64,000 bases of DNA, taken from an uncultured Saprospiraceae bacterium. GTDB taxonomy: Bacteria; Bacteroidota; Bacteroidia; Chitinophagales; Saprospiraceae. Positions 20,281 to 28,806 of this stretch are shown here, one piece after another. The translations under genes and the position numbers were made by a program. The notes beneath the pieces were generated by a model. That model ran no database searches and had not been told where the DNA came from. It was given only the letters and a program-made list of their open reading frames with translations. The stretch is taken from the NCBI GenBank assembly GCA_937934275.1, contig CALHAM010000021.1:1-64000 (forward strand), read 5' to 3'. The number at the start of each line of letters is the position of its first letter. Position 1 is the stretch's first letter.

Positions 20281-20302
20281 CATTTAAAAAAGCAAGAACA
20301 CT

Positions 20303-21790
20303 ATGAAACATATGGTGCAAATACCCAAAGTAGGAGCAGCATTGGCCACCGCCCTACTCTTACTTTTCTCTGCAAACTCCTGCCGGCGCGAACTGCTCGA
20401 TCCGGTACCCATCAACACACTGGCTGATGCCACCGCTTTCGCTACGCCTGACCGCTTTCTGAGCAACCTCAACGGCATCTATGCACAGCTCAAGAGTGGC
20501 CAGTTTTACGGTGGCCGCTTTTTGGTGTACAACGATGTGCGCGGCGAGGAATTCCTCAACGAAACGGGTAACGGGGTAACCGCGCTCCAAACCTGGAACC
20601 ACTCCGTTTTTGAGTCCTCCAACGAAGTCAATAACCTTTGGAGCGCCGCCTACCAGACCATCAACAGCTGCAACATCTACATCGACCGCGCCGACAAAAA
20701 CCGCAGTGTAGTGGGCAACGATGCGCTGGTGGATCAATACATCGCTGAAGCGCGCTTCATTCGCGCGCTGTGCTATCACAGCCTGGCGCGCATGTACTGC
20801 CCGCCTTATGCTGACGTAGTAGCGAATCCGTCGCGCAACCAATACGGCCTCCCTCTGCGTTTGCGCCCGGAAATCGGCCCAGAAAACAACGACTTGGCGC
20901 GCAGCACGGTTACAGAGGTGTACAACCAAATCTTAGACGACCTGAATGCGGCAGAACCTAAGCTAGCCGCCTCTCATGCCACCGCTCTGCTCAATGTAAC
21001 ACGCGCTCACCGCAACACAGCCATTGCGCTCAAAGCGCGCGTGTACATGGGTATGCAGCAGTACAGCAATGCACTGACAGAACTGAACAAAATCGTGCCG
21101 GCAAGCGCTCCCTTCAAAGCCCCTAGCGGCGTTGCCCACGAGCTACAGGCGAACATCAAAAACGTATTCAGTTCGCCGTTCACCACTACGGAGAGCATCT
21201 TCTCGATGCCGTTCACACCGAATAACCTGCCAGGCACCCAAAACGGCCTAGGCAGCTATTACAACCCAGGACCGCGAGGCATCGGCGACTACTCGCTCAA
21301 TCCAGCCGGAATTATTGGCGACTCCGCAGCCTTCCCCGGAAACGATGCACGCCGTCAATTCGTGCTCATCCACACCAACAACAAGCCGTATTTGAACAAA
21401 TTCCCCCTCGGCCCTGAGCACCTGGACTATGCTCCCGTCCTGCGCTATGCTGAAATGCTGCTCCACGTAGCAGAAGCAGAAGCCCGTGTCAACGGTATCA
21501 ATAACCGCGCCTTGGCGGCCCTCAACGCAGTGCGAGGCCGCTCCAACCCAAGCCCAGCCTATACGGCCGCAGACTTTGCCACAACAGACGACTTTATCCA
21601 AGCTGTGCTCAAGGAGCGCCGCATAGAATTCCTGGGCGAAGGACACCGCGCTTTCGACATCCAGCGCCTGTTGCAGCCTTTCCCGGCTAAAGGCCCTGTT
21701 GGTGCCGTACCGCCTACGGTTTCGGAATACCTGTGGCCCATCCCTTCGAGCGAACGCGCCACAAATAAAGCCATCATTCCGAACCCATAA
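20303..21790 (+). CDS. SusD/RagB family nutrient-binding lipoprotein
   Basis: Lipobox ANSC|RR; IYAQLKSGQFYGGRFLVYNDVRGEE, RFIRALCYHSLARMYCPPY, ERRIEFLGEGHRAFDIQRL. Confidence 0.95.
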   Translation: MKHMVQIPKVGAALATALLLLFSANSCRRELLDPVPINTLADATAFATPDRFLSNLNGIYAQLKSGQFYGGRFLVYNDVRGEEFLNETGNGVTALQTWNHSVFESSNEVNNLWSAAYQTINSCNIYIDRADKNRSVVGNDALVDQYIAEARFIRALCYHSLARMYCPPYADVVANPSRNQYGLPLRLRPEIGPENNDLARSTVTEVYNQILDDLNAAEPKLAASHATALLNVTRAHRNTAIALKARVYMGMQQYSNALTELNKIVPASAPFKAPSGVAHELQANIKNVFSSPFTTTESIFSMPFTPNNLPGTQNGLGSYYNPGPRGIGDYSLNPAGIIGDSAAFPGNDARRQFVLIHTNNKPYLNKFPLGPEHLDYAPVLRYAEMLLHVAEAEARVNGINNRALAALNAVRGRSNPSPAYTAADFATTDDFIQAVLKERRIEFLGEGHRAFDIQRLLQPFPAKGPVGAVPPTVSEYLWPIPSSERATNKAIIPNP

Positions 21791-21809
21791 GGGCTTTGAT
21801 AGCTCGCAC

Positions 21810-21855
21810 AAAACAGGGTGGTGTCTTGATCCACAGGACGTCATCCTGTTTTTTT
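21810..21855 (+). terminator. Rho-independent terminator after susD
   Basis: AAAACAGG ... CCTGTTTT stem with internal GTGG/CCAC, followed by T7. Confidence 0.7.
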
Positions 21856-22024
21856 ATGCCTAATTTTTAGGCAGAGCCTATTTGCCCATCGTAGCAAAAC
21901 GACGTAAATGTCCGCAACACCATGAACCCTTTCAAAGCCCCGCTGTCTGGAAACGGAAAGTCTAAAAGGAAGCAAAGCGCTATAGCTTAAGACGAAAATA
22001 CCGGTAGCTGAAACACCTACGCAA

Positions 22025-22863
22025 ATGATCCAAATTCTAAAAAACGCCTCTTTTTTAGCCGCTACTACCCTTCCGATTCTACTCTCGTATGTCCTCACTA
22101 CCCACCCTCTTTATGCCCAACCCTCGGCCTCGCGCTCGCAGTTGGAGGAAACTGGCATCTGGAACGGTCTGTATCTCAAAGTCAAAATCTCCAGAAAAAT
22201 TGGCTATTACGGCGAACACCACTATCGCGTGCGCAACCGATTGGACAACCTTACCAGCTTCGTTGGGCGCACTCGCCAAATCTATAACCGGGCCGGCATT
22301 AATTTATTCTTCAACGAATACTTCGAAGCGGTAATTGGCCCCACCCTAGTTTTTAATTTTTCTCCTGAGCCTGGCAACGAAAACTTCGAACGAGTTACTC
22401 TGGAGCCGCGCATCTGGCACCAATGGCTGTTCGCAATGCCTCCTATGGGCCGTTTCCGCCTGTTCCACCAGTTCCGATTTGAACACCGATGGCGGCGCAG
22501 CAACCGAAAAGGCGCTGAATATGAATACACCGACCGCTATCGCTACAAGTTCTTTGCCTTTATTCCGATCAACAAAAAAAGATCGAAGACGGCGCCCTGT
22601 ACTTCTCGCCTAGCGCGGAAATCTTCCTGCAATCCGGCAAATCCATCGTTTATAACCCTTTCGAAGACTTTCGCACTTACAACGGCTTTGGGTACATCCT
22701 CAATTCGAACTTTACCTTCTTTGCTGGCCACATGTGGACGTTGGGTCAAAAGGCCTCCGGATTTGAATACCGAACAAGCCACATCCTTCGCTTTAATGTG
22801 CTAATAGGTCTGGACTGGAGAAAAACCGACAAGAAGATACCTCCTATCAACTTAGGCTATTAA
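22025..22863 (+). CDS. DUF2490-like outer-membrane beta-barrel protein with an apparent frameshift at an A7 run (22574-22580)
   Basis: Frame of 22025-22804 is DUF2490-like up to FFAFIPINK; after the A7 run the -1 frame continues KIEDGALYFSPSAEIFLQSGKSIVYNPFEDFRTYNGFGYILNSNFTFFAGHMWTLGQKASGFEYRTSHILRFNVLIGLDWRK...NLGY* to 22863. Confidence 0.75.
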
Positions 22864-22878
22864 ATAACTACTGCCCAC

Positions 22879-23757
22879 ATGCAGAAAACTTATCGTTACT
22901 TCTTAATCGCACTTTTAGGCCTCTTTTTAGCGGGTTGGCTATATGTAGAAAAAAAGCAGCGCACAGCCGCTAAAAAAGCAGAAAGCCACCGACAAATAGC
23001 TGAGCAAAAAGCCGCCGGGCTTCAAGAGCAATTGACCGAAGCTACCCAGCGGCTGGAGCGCCATCAAACAATGCAAGTAGCCTTGCGCGACCTCCTGCAA
23101 AAACAAGGGCAACCGCTGCCTGAAGATTACAGCGATGATATGCTTCTATCTATCCTCAACCACTTGCTGCGGACCAAAACGCAAGAGGTGGGCAGTATTG
23201 CTGCTGAGCGCGCTCGAGTGGAAAGGCAACTGACGGAAATGAGAGGCTCGTTAGAACAAATGACGCAGATGCGCCTGGAGGCCGAACAAGCCCGAGACTC
23301 CAGCAAGCACCTCCTACAGGTGTACCAACAGCAACTCGATAGCCTGCAGGGCGAGCTGTCGCGAGCACTCCAACACTTGCAGAACACTCAATTAGACACA
23401 CTAACACTTCTGTCGCCCAAAGAGGTACCGATATTCTTTTTAGGAAAATTGGTCAACGGCGAACCTGAAGGTTTTGGCATCGGCTTCTACAAAGAAAAGG
23501 GCTATTACATCGGGCACTGGAAAGGCAATCGACGGCACGGAAACGGTAAGCATTGTTACTTAAACGGCGATGTTTACGAGGGCATGTTTGTAGAAGACAT
23601 CCGACAAGGTTTTGGCCGCTACCTCTTCGCCTCAGGAGAGTTGTATGAAGGCGAATGGCACAACGACCTCATGCACGGTCATGGGCGCATTACGTTTAAG
23701 AACGGCAGTTCAAAAAGCGGATTTTGGGTAGAAGGGAAGATGAAAGAGAATAACTAA
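22879..23757 (+). CDS. Membrane-anchored coiled-coil protein with C-terminal MORN repeats
   Basis: N-terminal TM, long Gln/Glu-rich coiled coil, then repeated GYYIGHWKGNRRHGNGKHCYLNGDVYEGMF... / GELYEGEWHNDLMHGHGRITFKNG. Confidence 0.85.
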   Translation: MQKTYRYFLIALLGLFLAGWLYVEKKQRTAAKKAESHRQIAEQKAAGLQEQLTEATQRLERHQTMQVALRDLLQKQGQPLPEDYSDDMLLSILNHLLRTKTQEVGSIAAERARVERQLTEMRGSLEQMTQMRLEAEQARDSSKHLLQVYQQQLDSLQGELSRALQHLQNTQLDTLTLLSPKEVPIFFLGKLVNGEPEGFGIGFYKEKGYYIGHWKGNRRHGNGKHCYLNGDVYEGMFVEDIRQGFGRYLFASGELYEGEWHNDLMHGHGRITFKNGSSKSGFWVEGKMKENN

Positions 23758-24899
23758 GCCTTTCGAGAGCCTTCGTACAGTTCAAATTTTTGGAAGACAC
23801 ACTCCAGCGCCCCGTTGTAGAGTGTCATTCTTTGAGAGGGGTGAAGACCCAAGTGCTTAAGGGCATCGCGGTTGGAAGAGATGATCCAGGCTGTCCAGCC
23901 CGACCAGTGCCTTTTGAGGTGGTTGCCGATGGCTTCGTAAAACTGAGCAACGTCGTCAGTGCGCAGCCGTTCATCGTAGGGTGGGTTAGTGATGAGTACG
24001 CCGGCGGGAGCAGGAGGCACGAGTTTTTCAAACGGCATTTTCTGCACCTGAACGAGGTTTTCCAACCCCGCTGAGAGCAGGTTAATAGCCGTAGCGTTGC
24101 GAGCACGCGTGTCCTTATCCGAAGCGTAAAGGGTAAACATGGGCTTTTTTGCGCGGGCATCGGCTTCGGCTTTGAGGCGCTCCCATAGTTTTCGGTCAAA
24201 ATTTTTCCAGCGAAAAAAGCCAAACGAAGATCGCGTGCGTTGCGGCGGGATGTTGGCAGCCAACAGAGCTGCCTCAATAGCGATAGTGCCGCTGCCGCAC
24301 ATAGGGTCTACGAAAGGGCCGGTATCGTTCCAACCCGAAAGAAGCACGAGGCCTGCAGCCAAAACTTCGTTGAGCGGCGCCTCCACAGTGTCGCGCCGGT
24401 AGCCGCGCTTGTGTAAACTGTCGCCACTGGCGTCGAGCAAAAGCGTGCACTTAGAACCGTGAATGCGCGCATGGACGCGCAAATGAGGCGCCTCTGGGTT
24501 TACATCAGGGCGACGCACATAGCGATCGCGGTAGTAATCTACAATGGCATCTTTTGTCAGCAGAGCCATGTATTGCGAATGGCGAAAAATACCCCCGGAC
24601 AAGACCGCATCCACGGCCAGCGTGCCCGATACATCCAGATATTTGCTCCACTCCACTTCACCGCGCACGGCGCGGTAATAGGCTCTTTCGTTCGAGGCCT
24701 CGAAGGTGTGTATCGGAATGAGCACGCGCAGAGCCGTACGCAACTCGTAGTTAGCCCGGTAGATAAGGGCCAAATCTCCTGTACACGACACGGCCCGCTT
24801 GAGCAGGCGAACATCCGCTGCACCTAAGGCCTTTAACTCCTCCGCCAAAACAGCTTCTAAACCGTGAAAGGTCTTGACAATGATGGGTGTCCTCTCCAT
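23754..24899 (-). CDS. THUMP domain-containing class I SAM-dependent RNA methyltransferase
   Basis: Start re-assigned to MERTPIIVKTFHGLEAVLAEEL; HKRGYRRDTVEAPLNEVLAAGL, DPMCGSGTIAIEAAL, LITNPPYDERL. Confidence 0.93.
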   Translation of the reverse strand: MERTPIIVKTFHGLEAVLAEELKALGAADVRLLKRAVSCTGDLALIYRANYELRTALRVLIPIHTFEASNERAYYRAVRGEVEWSKYLDVSGTLAVDAVLSGGIFRHSQYMALLTKDAIVDYYRDRYVRRPDVNPEAPHLRVHARIHGSKCTLLLDASGDSLHKRGYRRDTVEAPLNEVLAAGLVLLSGWNDTGPFVDPMCGSGTIAIEAALLAANIPPQRTRSSFGFFRWKNFDRKLWERLKAEADARAKKPMFTLYASDKDTRARNATAINLLSAGLENLVQVQKMPFEKLVPPAPAGVLITNPPYDERLRTDDVAQFYEAIGNHLKRHWSGWTAWIISSNRDALKHLGLHPSQRMTLYNGALECVFQKFELYEGSRKA

Positions 24900-24927
24900 A
24901 AAAAGATGCCAGCAAGCGCACAATGCT

Positions 24928-26439
24928 TTAGAGCCTACCCGTGCTGATTTTTTGCTCCAAATGAGGGGAAGGCGCTATCTGAGCAGCTTTGCGCCAATGT
25001 GCTACGGCCTTTTCTTGTTGCCCCGTCCAGTAAAGGGCATCGCCGTAATGTTCCAGAATACCCGCATGGCGTTCCCCTCCTTGACTAAGCATCTGCTCGT
25101 AGTGCTTCTGAGCGGCCACATAGTCTTTTTTTTGCAGGAGCACTCGCCCTATTTGGTCACCAATATCTAAGATCAGAGCAGGATTATTAACCGTCATCAA
25201 GTTCGCCTGTTCTAACGAAGAGGAGGCATCGTCTAATCGGCCCTTCTCCAGAGCCGCCACACCATAGTAATAGTAAGCTAGCGGCTGATTGGGAAAGTCA
25301 TCCATAGCCTGCTCCGATAGGCGCAGTAGCTCGTCGTAGTCACGTTTGCTGTAGAGAATCTCCAGCGTATTGGCCCATACCGAGAAGACGCGCGGATTGA
25401 GCTGGAGGCATTTGCGATAACGCGCCAGCGCCTCATCGTAGCGATTAGCATGATAGTAGAGGTCGCCCGAGAGGCTCCAGGCTTTTGCGTCGTCAGGGTG
25501 CACCTGTTCAGCAATATCGCCCAATTCGAGCAGCAGGGCTATGACCTCAGTAGACAACCCTTCGGCCATCTGGCTGAAGTAAGGGAACACCTGCTTAACC
25601 TTGCTGTCTATGGATATTTTCGGATCCTCGAAAACCCGCCTCAGCACTTGCAAATCGGTCAAGGTCGCACCGCCGCTCTTGCGATCGGTTAAGAGAGCCA
25701 TCTTTGCCGTCTCGTCGTCGGGGGCTATGCGCAAGATTTCCTCGTATACCTTGCGCGCAGCCGCTTTATCGCCGACGGACTCATATATTTGAGCGATGCG
25801 ATGCCGGTAGGTAACGCGATTCGGATAAGCATTGACCAGTCTTTGCAACTCGCTTACGGCTTTCTTTACGTCGCCCAAGCCCAGGTAAATCAGATGTTTC
25901 TTGTCGGCAATGGCCTCCGTGATGCCCGTAATCTTCTCAATTTGATCCAACGTATTTAAAGCGTCCTTGGGCCGCCCTGCCAACACTTGAAAGTAAGCTA
26001 GGCGTTCGAGAAAATCTTGATGGCGAGGCGCCTGCTTACACAGCGCTTGGTAGATACCGACAGCATCGGCGGGCTGGCCAATTTTCTCGAAAATATCCGC
26101 CTGAAGAATTTTGTACCACACGTTAGCCGGGTCGAGAGCCGCTGCCTTAGCAGCAGCTTCTAAAGCGCCGCGAAAATCGTTTTGCGCCTGCAACGCACGC
26201 GCCAAACCGTACCAAGCGGCGGCTTCGTCGCCATGAACGTCGAGGAATTTCCGGTATTTTTCCGCAGCCTTGTCGTAGTGTCCTAACTGACGCTCTAGCT
26301 CCGCCTCAATAAAAGCGCTTTGGCGATTGACCTCGCTCTCAGATACGCGTTTGGCTACACCTTGAAAGGTGTTCTGGGCCGGCAGCAAAACGATGCTCGC
26401 GCCCACAAGGAAGGAAAATATCAGCAAGCGTTGTAGCAC
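24928..26439 (-). CDS. Secreted/periplasmic tetratricopeptide repeat protein
   Basis: Signal peptide-like N-terminus and multiple TPR motifs (AAAWYGLARALQAQNDFRGALEAAAKAAALDP etc.). Confidence 0.88.
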   Translation of the reverse strand: MLQRLLIFSFLVGASIVLLPAQNTFQGVAKRVSESEVNRQSAFIEAELERQLGHYDKAAEKYRKFLDVHGDEAAAWYGLARALQAQNDFRGALEAAAKAAALDPANVWYKILQADIFEKIGQPADAVGIYQALCKQAPRHQDFLERLAYFQVLAGRPKDALNTLDQIEKITGITEAIADKKHLIYLGLGDVKKAVSELQRLVNAYPNRVTYRHRIAQIYESVGDKAAARKVYEEILRIAPDDETAKMALLTDRKSGGATLTDLQVLRRVFEDPKISIDSKVKQVFPYFSQMAEGLSTEVIALLLELGDIAEQVHPDDAKAWSLSGDLYYHANRYDEALARYRKCLQLNPRVFSVWANTLEILYSKRDYDELLRLSEQAMDDFPNQPLAYYYYGVAALEKGRLDDASSSLEQANLMTVNNPALILDIGDQIGRVLLQKKDYVAAQKHYEQMLSQGGERHAGILEHYGDALYWTGQQEKAVAHWRKAAQIAPSPHLEQKISTGRL

Positions 26440-26854
26440 AGTCGTTGTGTTTATGTGGTGAATGGGTAAGCATGCGCTCGAAAGCGCGCAATATGGCCTT
26501 CTAAAACCAATTGCAAAAGTACGCCAGCTCGACTATGCCGCCGCTAAACGCTTCTGCTCAGCGGCAAAACAGCAAGGCTCTTGTAACAATCAAAAATTAG
26601 CACTTTAAGCGCCAAAAGGCCCTTTGAAAGGTGTAACTCGGCCGCTCAAGCCCTGCTTGCTAAAAATTTTTTTAGAAAATTCGCTCAACAAAAGATTTAT
26701 TTGATCAACAAATTAGGCTAATTTGCTTAAAAGAAAGCATCCAAAAAGCGTTTTTTTTCATAAAAATACTCCTTTTTTCCCGAAACGACCTAAGACGGCC
26801 CTACTAAACTCATCAACAAATCGATTTTTTTGTTCTTTGCTGCGCCATAAGGCT

Positions 26855-26992
26855 GTCGCACTTTTGTATCGTCAACGGTATGGAAATGAAAGCGCGGCCA
26901 AATTGCGCGAGACTGTTGACCAAGAGATTTGCGACTTTTCATGAGATTATACGGGAAACCGCCGCGGTGCAAACGAGTACCGCGGTTTTTTT
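26855..26992 (+). ncRNA. Candidate structured small RNA with intrinsic terminator (family unknown)
   Basis: Nested pairings GTCGCA(26855-26860)/TGCGAC(26930-26935), GTCAACGGT(26871-26879)/ACTGTTGAC(26912-26920, one G-U), GCGC(26892-26895)/GCGC(26905-26908), then a terminator; no convincing protein in the interval. True 5' end unknown. Confidence 0.5.
26962..26992 (+). terminator. Rho-independent terminator
   Basis: Perfect CCGCGGT(26962-26968)/ACCGCGG(26979-26985) stem followed by T7 on the + strand, with no recognised + strand gene upstream. Confidence 0.75.
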
Positions 26993-27120
26993 ATATTTAT
27001 TTGGGCCTTCGAAAAGAGAAAAAACCAGAGGGCCGCCCGCACAGGCTTTACTTTTTCGCACTATGCAGGATGTTGCGTTTTGACTTCTCCAAAACCTAAA
27101 ATAGGCCGATGGCGTGCTAT

Positions 27121-27534
27121 TTAGCAATACGTATCGTAAGCCATCTTAAGGTTTTCCGCAATCATGTAAGCGGATCGGCCTTCGATGTGGCGGCGTTCGA
27201 GAAAGTGCACCAATTTGCCGTCTTTGAACAAGGCGATGCTGGGTGAGGAGGGCGGATAAGGAGCCAAATATTCGCGCGCTTTGGCGGTAGCTTCCTTATC
27301 TACGCCGGCGAAAACCGTCAGCAAGCGATTGGGTCGTTTGCTGTGCTGCAGCGACATTTTAGCGCCCGGGCGGGCGTTGGCCGCTGCACAGCCGCAAACG
27401 CTGTTGATAACTAGGAGGGTTACACCACTTTGATTTTCTAAGGCTTGCACTACCTCTTCTGGCGTGGTTAACGACTCAAAGCCGACGTCGGTCAGATCAC
27501 GCGCCATAGGCGCTACCAATTCTATCGGATACAT
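27121..27534 (-). CDS. BrxA/BrxB family bacilliredoxin
   Basis: VINSVCGCAAANARPGA CGC motif, PSIALFKDGKLVHFLERRHIEGR. Confidence 0.94.
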   Translation of the reverse strand: MYPIELVAPMARDLTDVGFESLTTPEEVVQALENQSGVTLLVINSVCGCAAANARPGAKMSLQHSKRPNRLLTVFAGVDKEATAKAREYLAPYPPSSPSIALFKDGKLVHFLERRHIEGRSAYMIAENLKMAYDTYC

Positions 27535-27651
27535 ATTGGGTTGTGTTCGGTGTTGAAAATTGAAATTTCAAAAATATAAAAACAGCAGACGGCGCGACGG
27601 GTTCAAATCGAAGGCCTTTATTTATTTTGCTATTCAAAATGCTGCCGCCTC

Positions 27652-28068
27652 ATGGAAAGCGCTCTACTGGAAGAAATAGCCGTACTGCTCGACAAGGGTT
27701 TTGTGGTATTCGTACATCGGCAAACTTTTGAAGTGCTCAGTTATCCCGATCCCGAGCGCTGGGGAGAGATGGATGCCATAGACAAATACGAAGCCATTCG
27801 CGAGCGCCTGGAAAAGGAAGGAGAAAATTTCATCGAGATTGAGCTGCCCTCTTCCAAAGAGTCTTTCTGCATCATGGAAGACTTTGCCCAACAAGTATCC
27901 GATAATCGTCTGCGCGAGCGCCTATTCGATGCCTTGCATAGCCGCAAGCCTTTTCGCTACTTCCGGCAAACCGTTGAGGACTCAACAGAGCGCGACGCAT
28001 GGTTGGCCTTCAAATCAGCCCGGCTACAGCAATATGTCTTGGCAATATTGGCCGACAAGTGGGATTAG
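27652..28068 (+). CDS. UPF0158 family protein
   Basis: 138 aa; MEDFAQQVSDNRLRERLFDAL.SRKPFRYFRQTVED pattern of UPF0158. Confidence 0.8.
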   Translation: MESALLEEIAVLLDKGFVVFVHRQTFEVLSYPDPERWGEMDAIDKYEAIRERLEKEGENFIEIELPSSKESFCIMEDFAQQVSDNRLRERLFDALHSRKPFRYFRQTVEDSTERDAWLAFKSARLQQYVLAILADKWD

Positions 28069-28664
28069 CTTGCGTTTTTTTTCAGAATCACAAATACCTC
28101 CGTACCTGCCCGCGGAGGAATGGAATTGTAGCAGGGGTCGAGGGTGCGGATGTGAAAAAGCGGCTCAAAGAGCGCTCGATACTCGTCGGCATGACCACCG
28201 AAAGGCGGGCCACCTTCAAAATCGCGATCGAAGAGCACGCCAGCTAGTGTTCCTCCCGAGGAGAGCAAGTGGTGCATGTGCTGGGCATATCGAGGGCGCA
28301 GCACAGGAGGGAGGGCACAAAAAAAGGTTTGCTCTAAAATGAAGTCGAACGTTTCATCGAGTTGGAAAAAGTCAATACATCGAGGGCGCAGCCGAGTGCG
28401 CCAAGAAGGATGCTCGGCGTCTAAGCGCTGTTCTAGCCGCTGTATGGCGGTAGGAGCGATATCTACGACGGTGATGTTGCTAAAGCCTTGGCTAAGTAAG
28501 TACGAGGCTTCGTAGGCATTGCCGCAACCCGGGATGAGCAAACGCAGATGGCGTTTCTCGGGCGGTATTTGATCGGCGTAGCGGCACAAAGGTGGCGAGG
28601 GTTGGCCGATATCCCAACCCGTTTGCCCCATTTGCCAACGCAGTTCCCAATCAACAACAGACAT
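28065..28664 (-). CDS. TPMT-like class I SAM-dependent methyltransferase
   Basis: WQMGQTGWDIGQPSPPL, LLIPGCGNAYEASYL, FDFILEQTFFCALPP motifs of thiopurine S-methyltransferase family. Confidence 0.9.
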   Translation of the reverse strand: MSVVDWELRWQMGQTGWDIGQPSPPLCRYADQIPPEKRHLRLLIPGCGNAYEASYLLSQGFSNITVVDIAPTAIQRLEQRLDAEHPSWRTRLRPRCIDFFQLDETFDFILEQTFFCALPPVLRPRYAQHMHHLLSSGGTLAGVLFDRDFEGGPPFGGHADEYRALFEPLFHIRTLDPCYNSIPPRAGTEVFVILKKNAS

Positions 28665-28806
28665 GCATCAAACTCTTTTTTATGATAACAGCAAAGTAGC
28701 CCTAGCTACCCCATTATTTTCCCTCTAAAGAGGACGCCGAGGTACAGAAATGCATTTTCCGAAAAAATGCGGGTAGCACACCTGTTCGGGGCCGCCTCAT
28801 TTTTCT

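Noticed and set aside
26723-27083. Two short + strand ORFs (73 and 67 aa) over the putative ncRNA
   Set aside because: Low-complexity, Lys/Phe-rich translation and the second one reads through the terminator; RNA structure explains the region better
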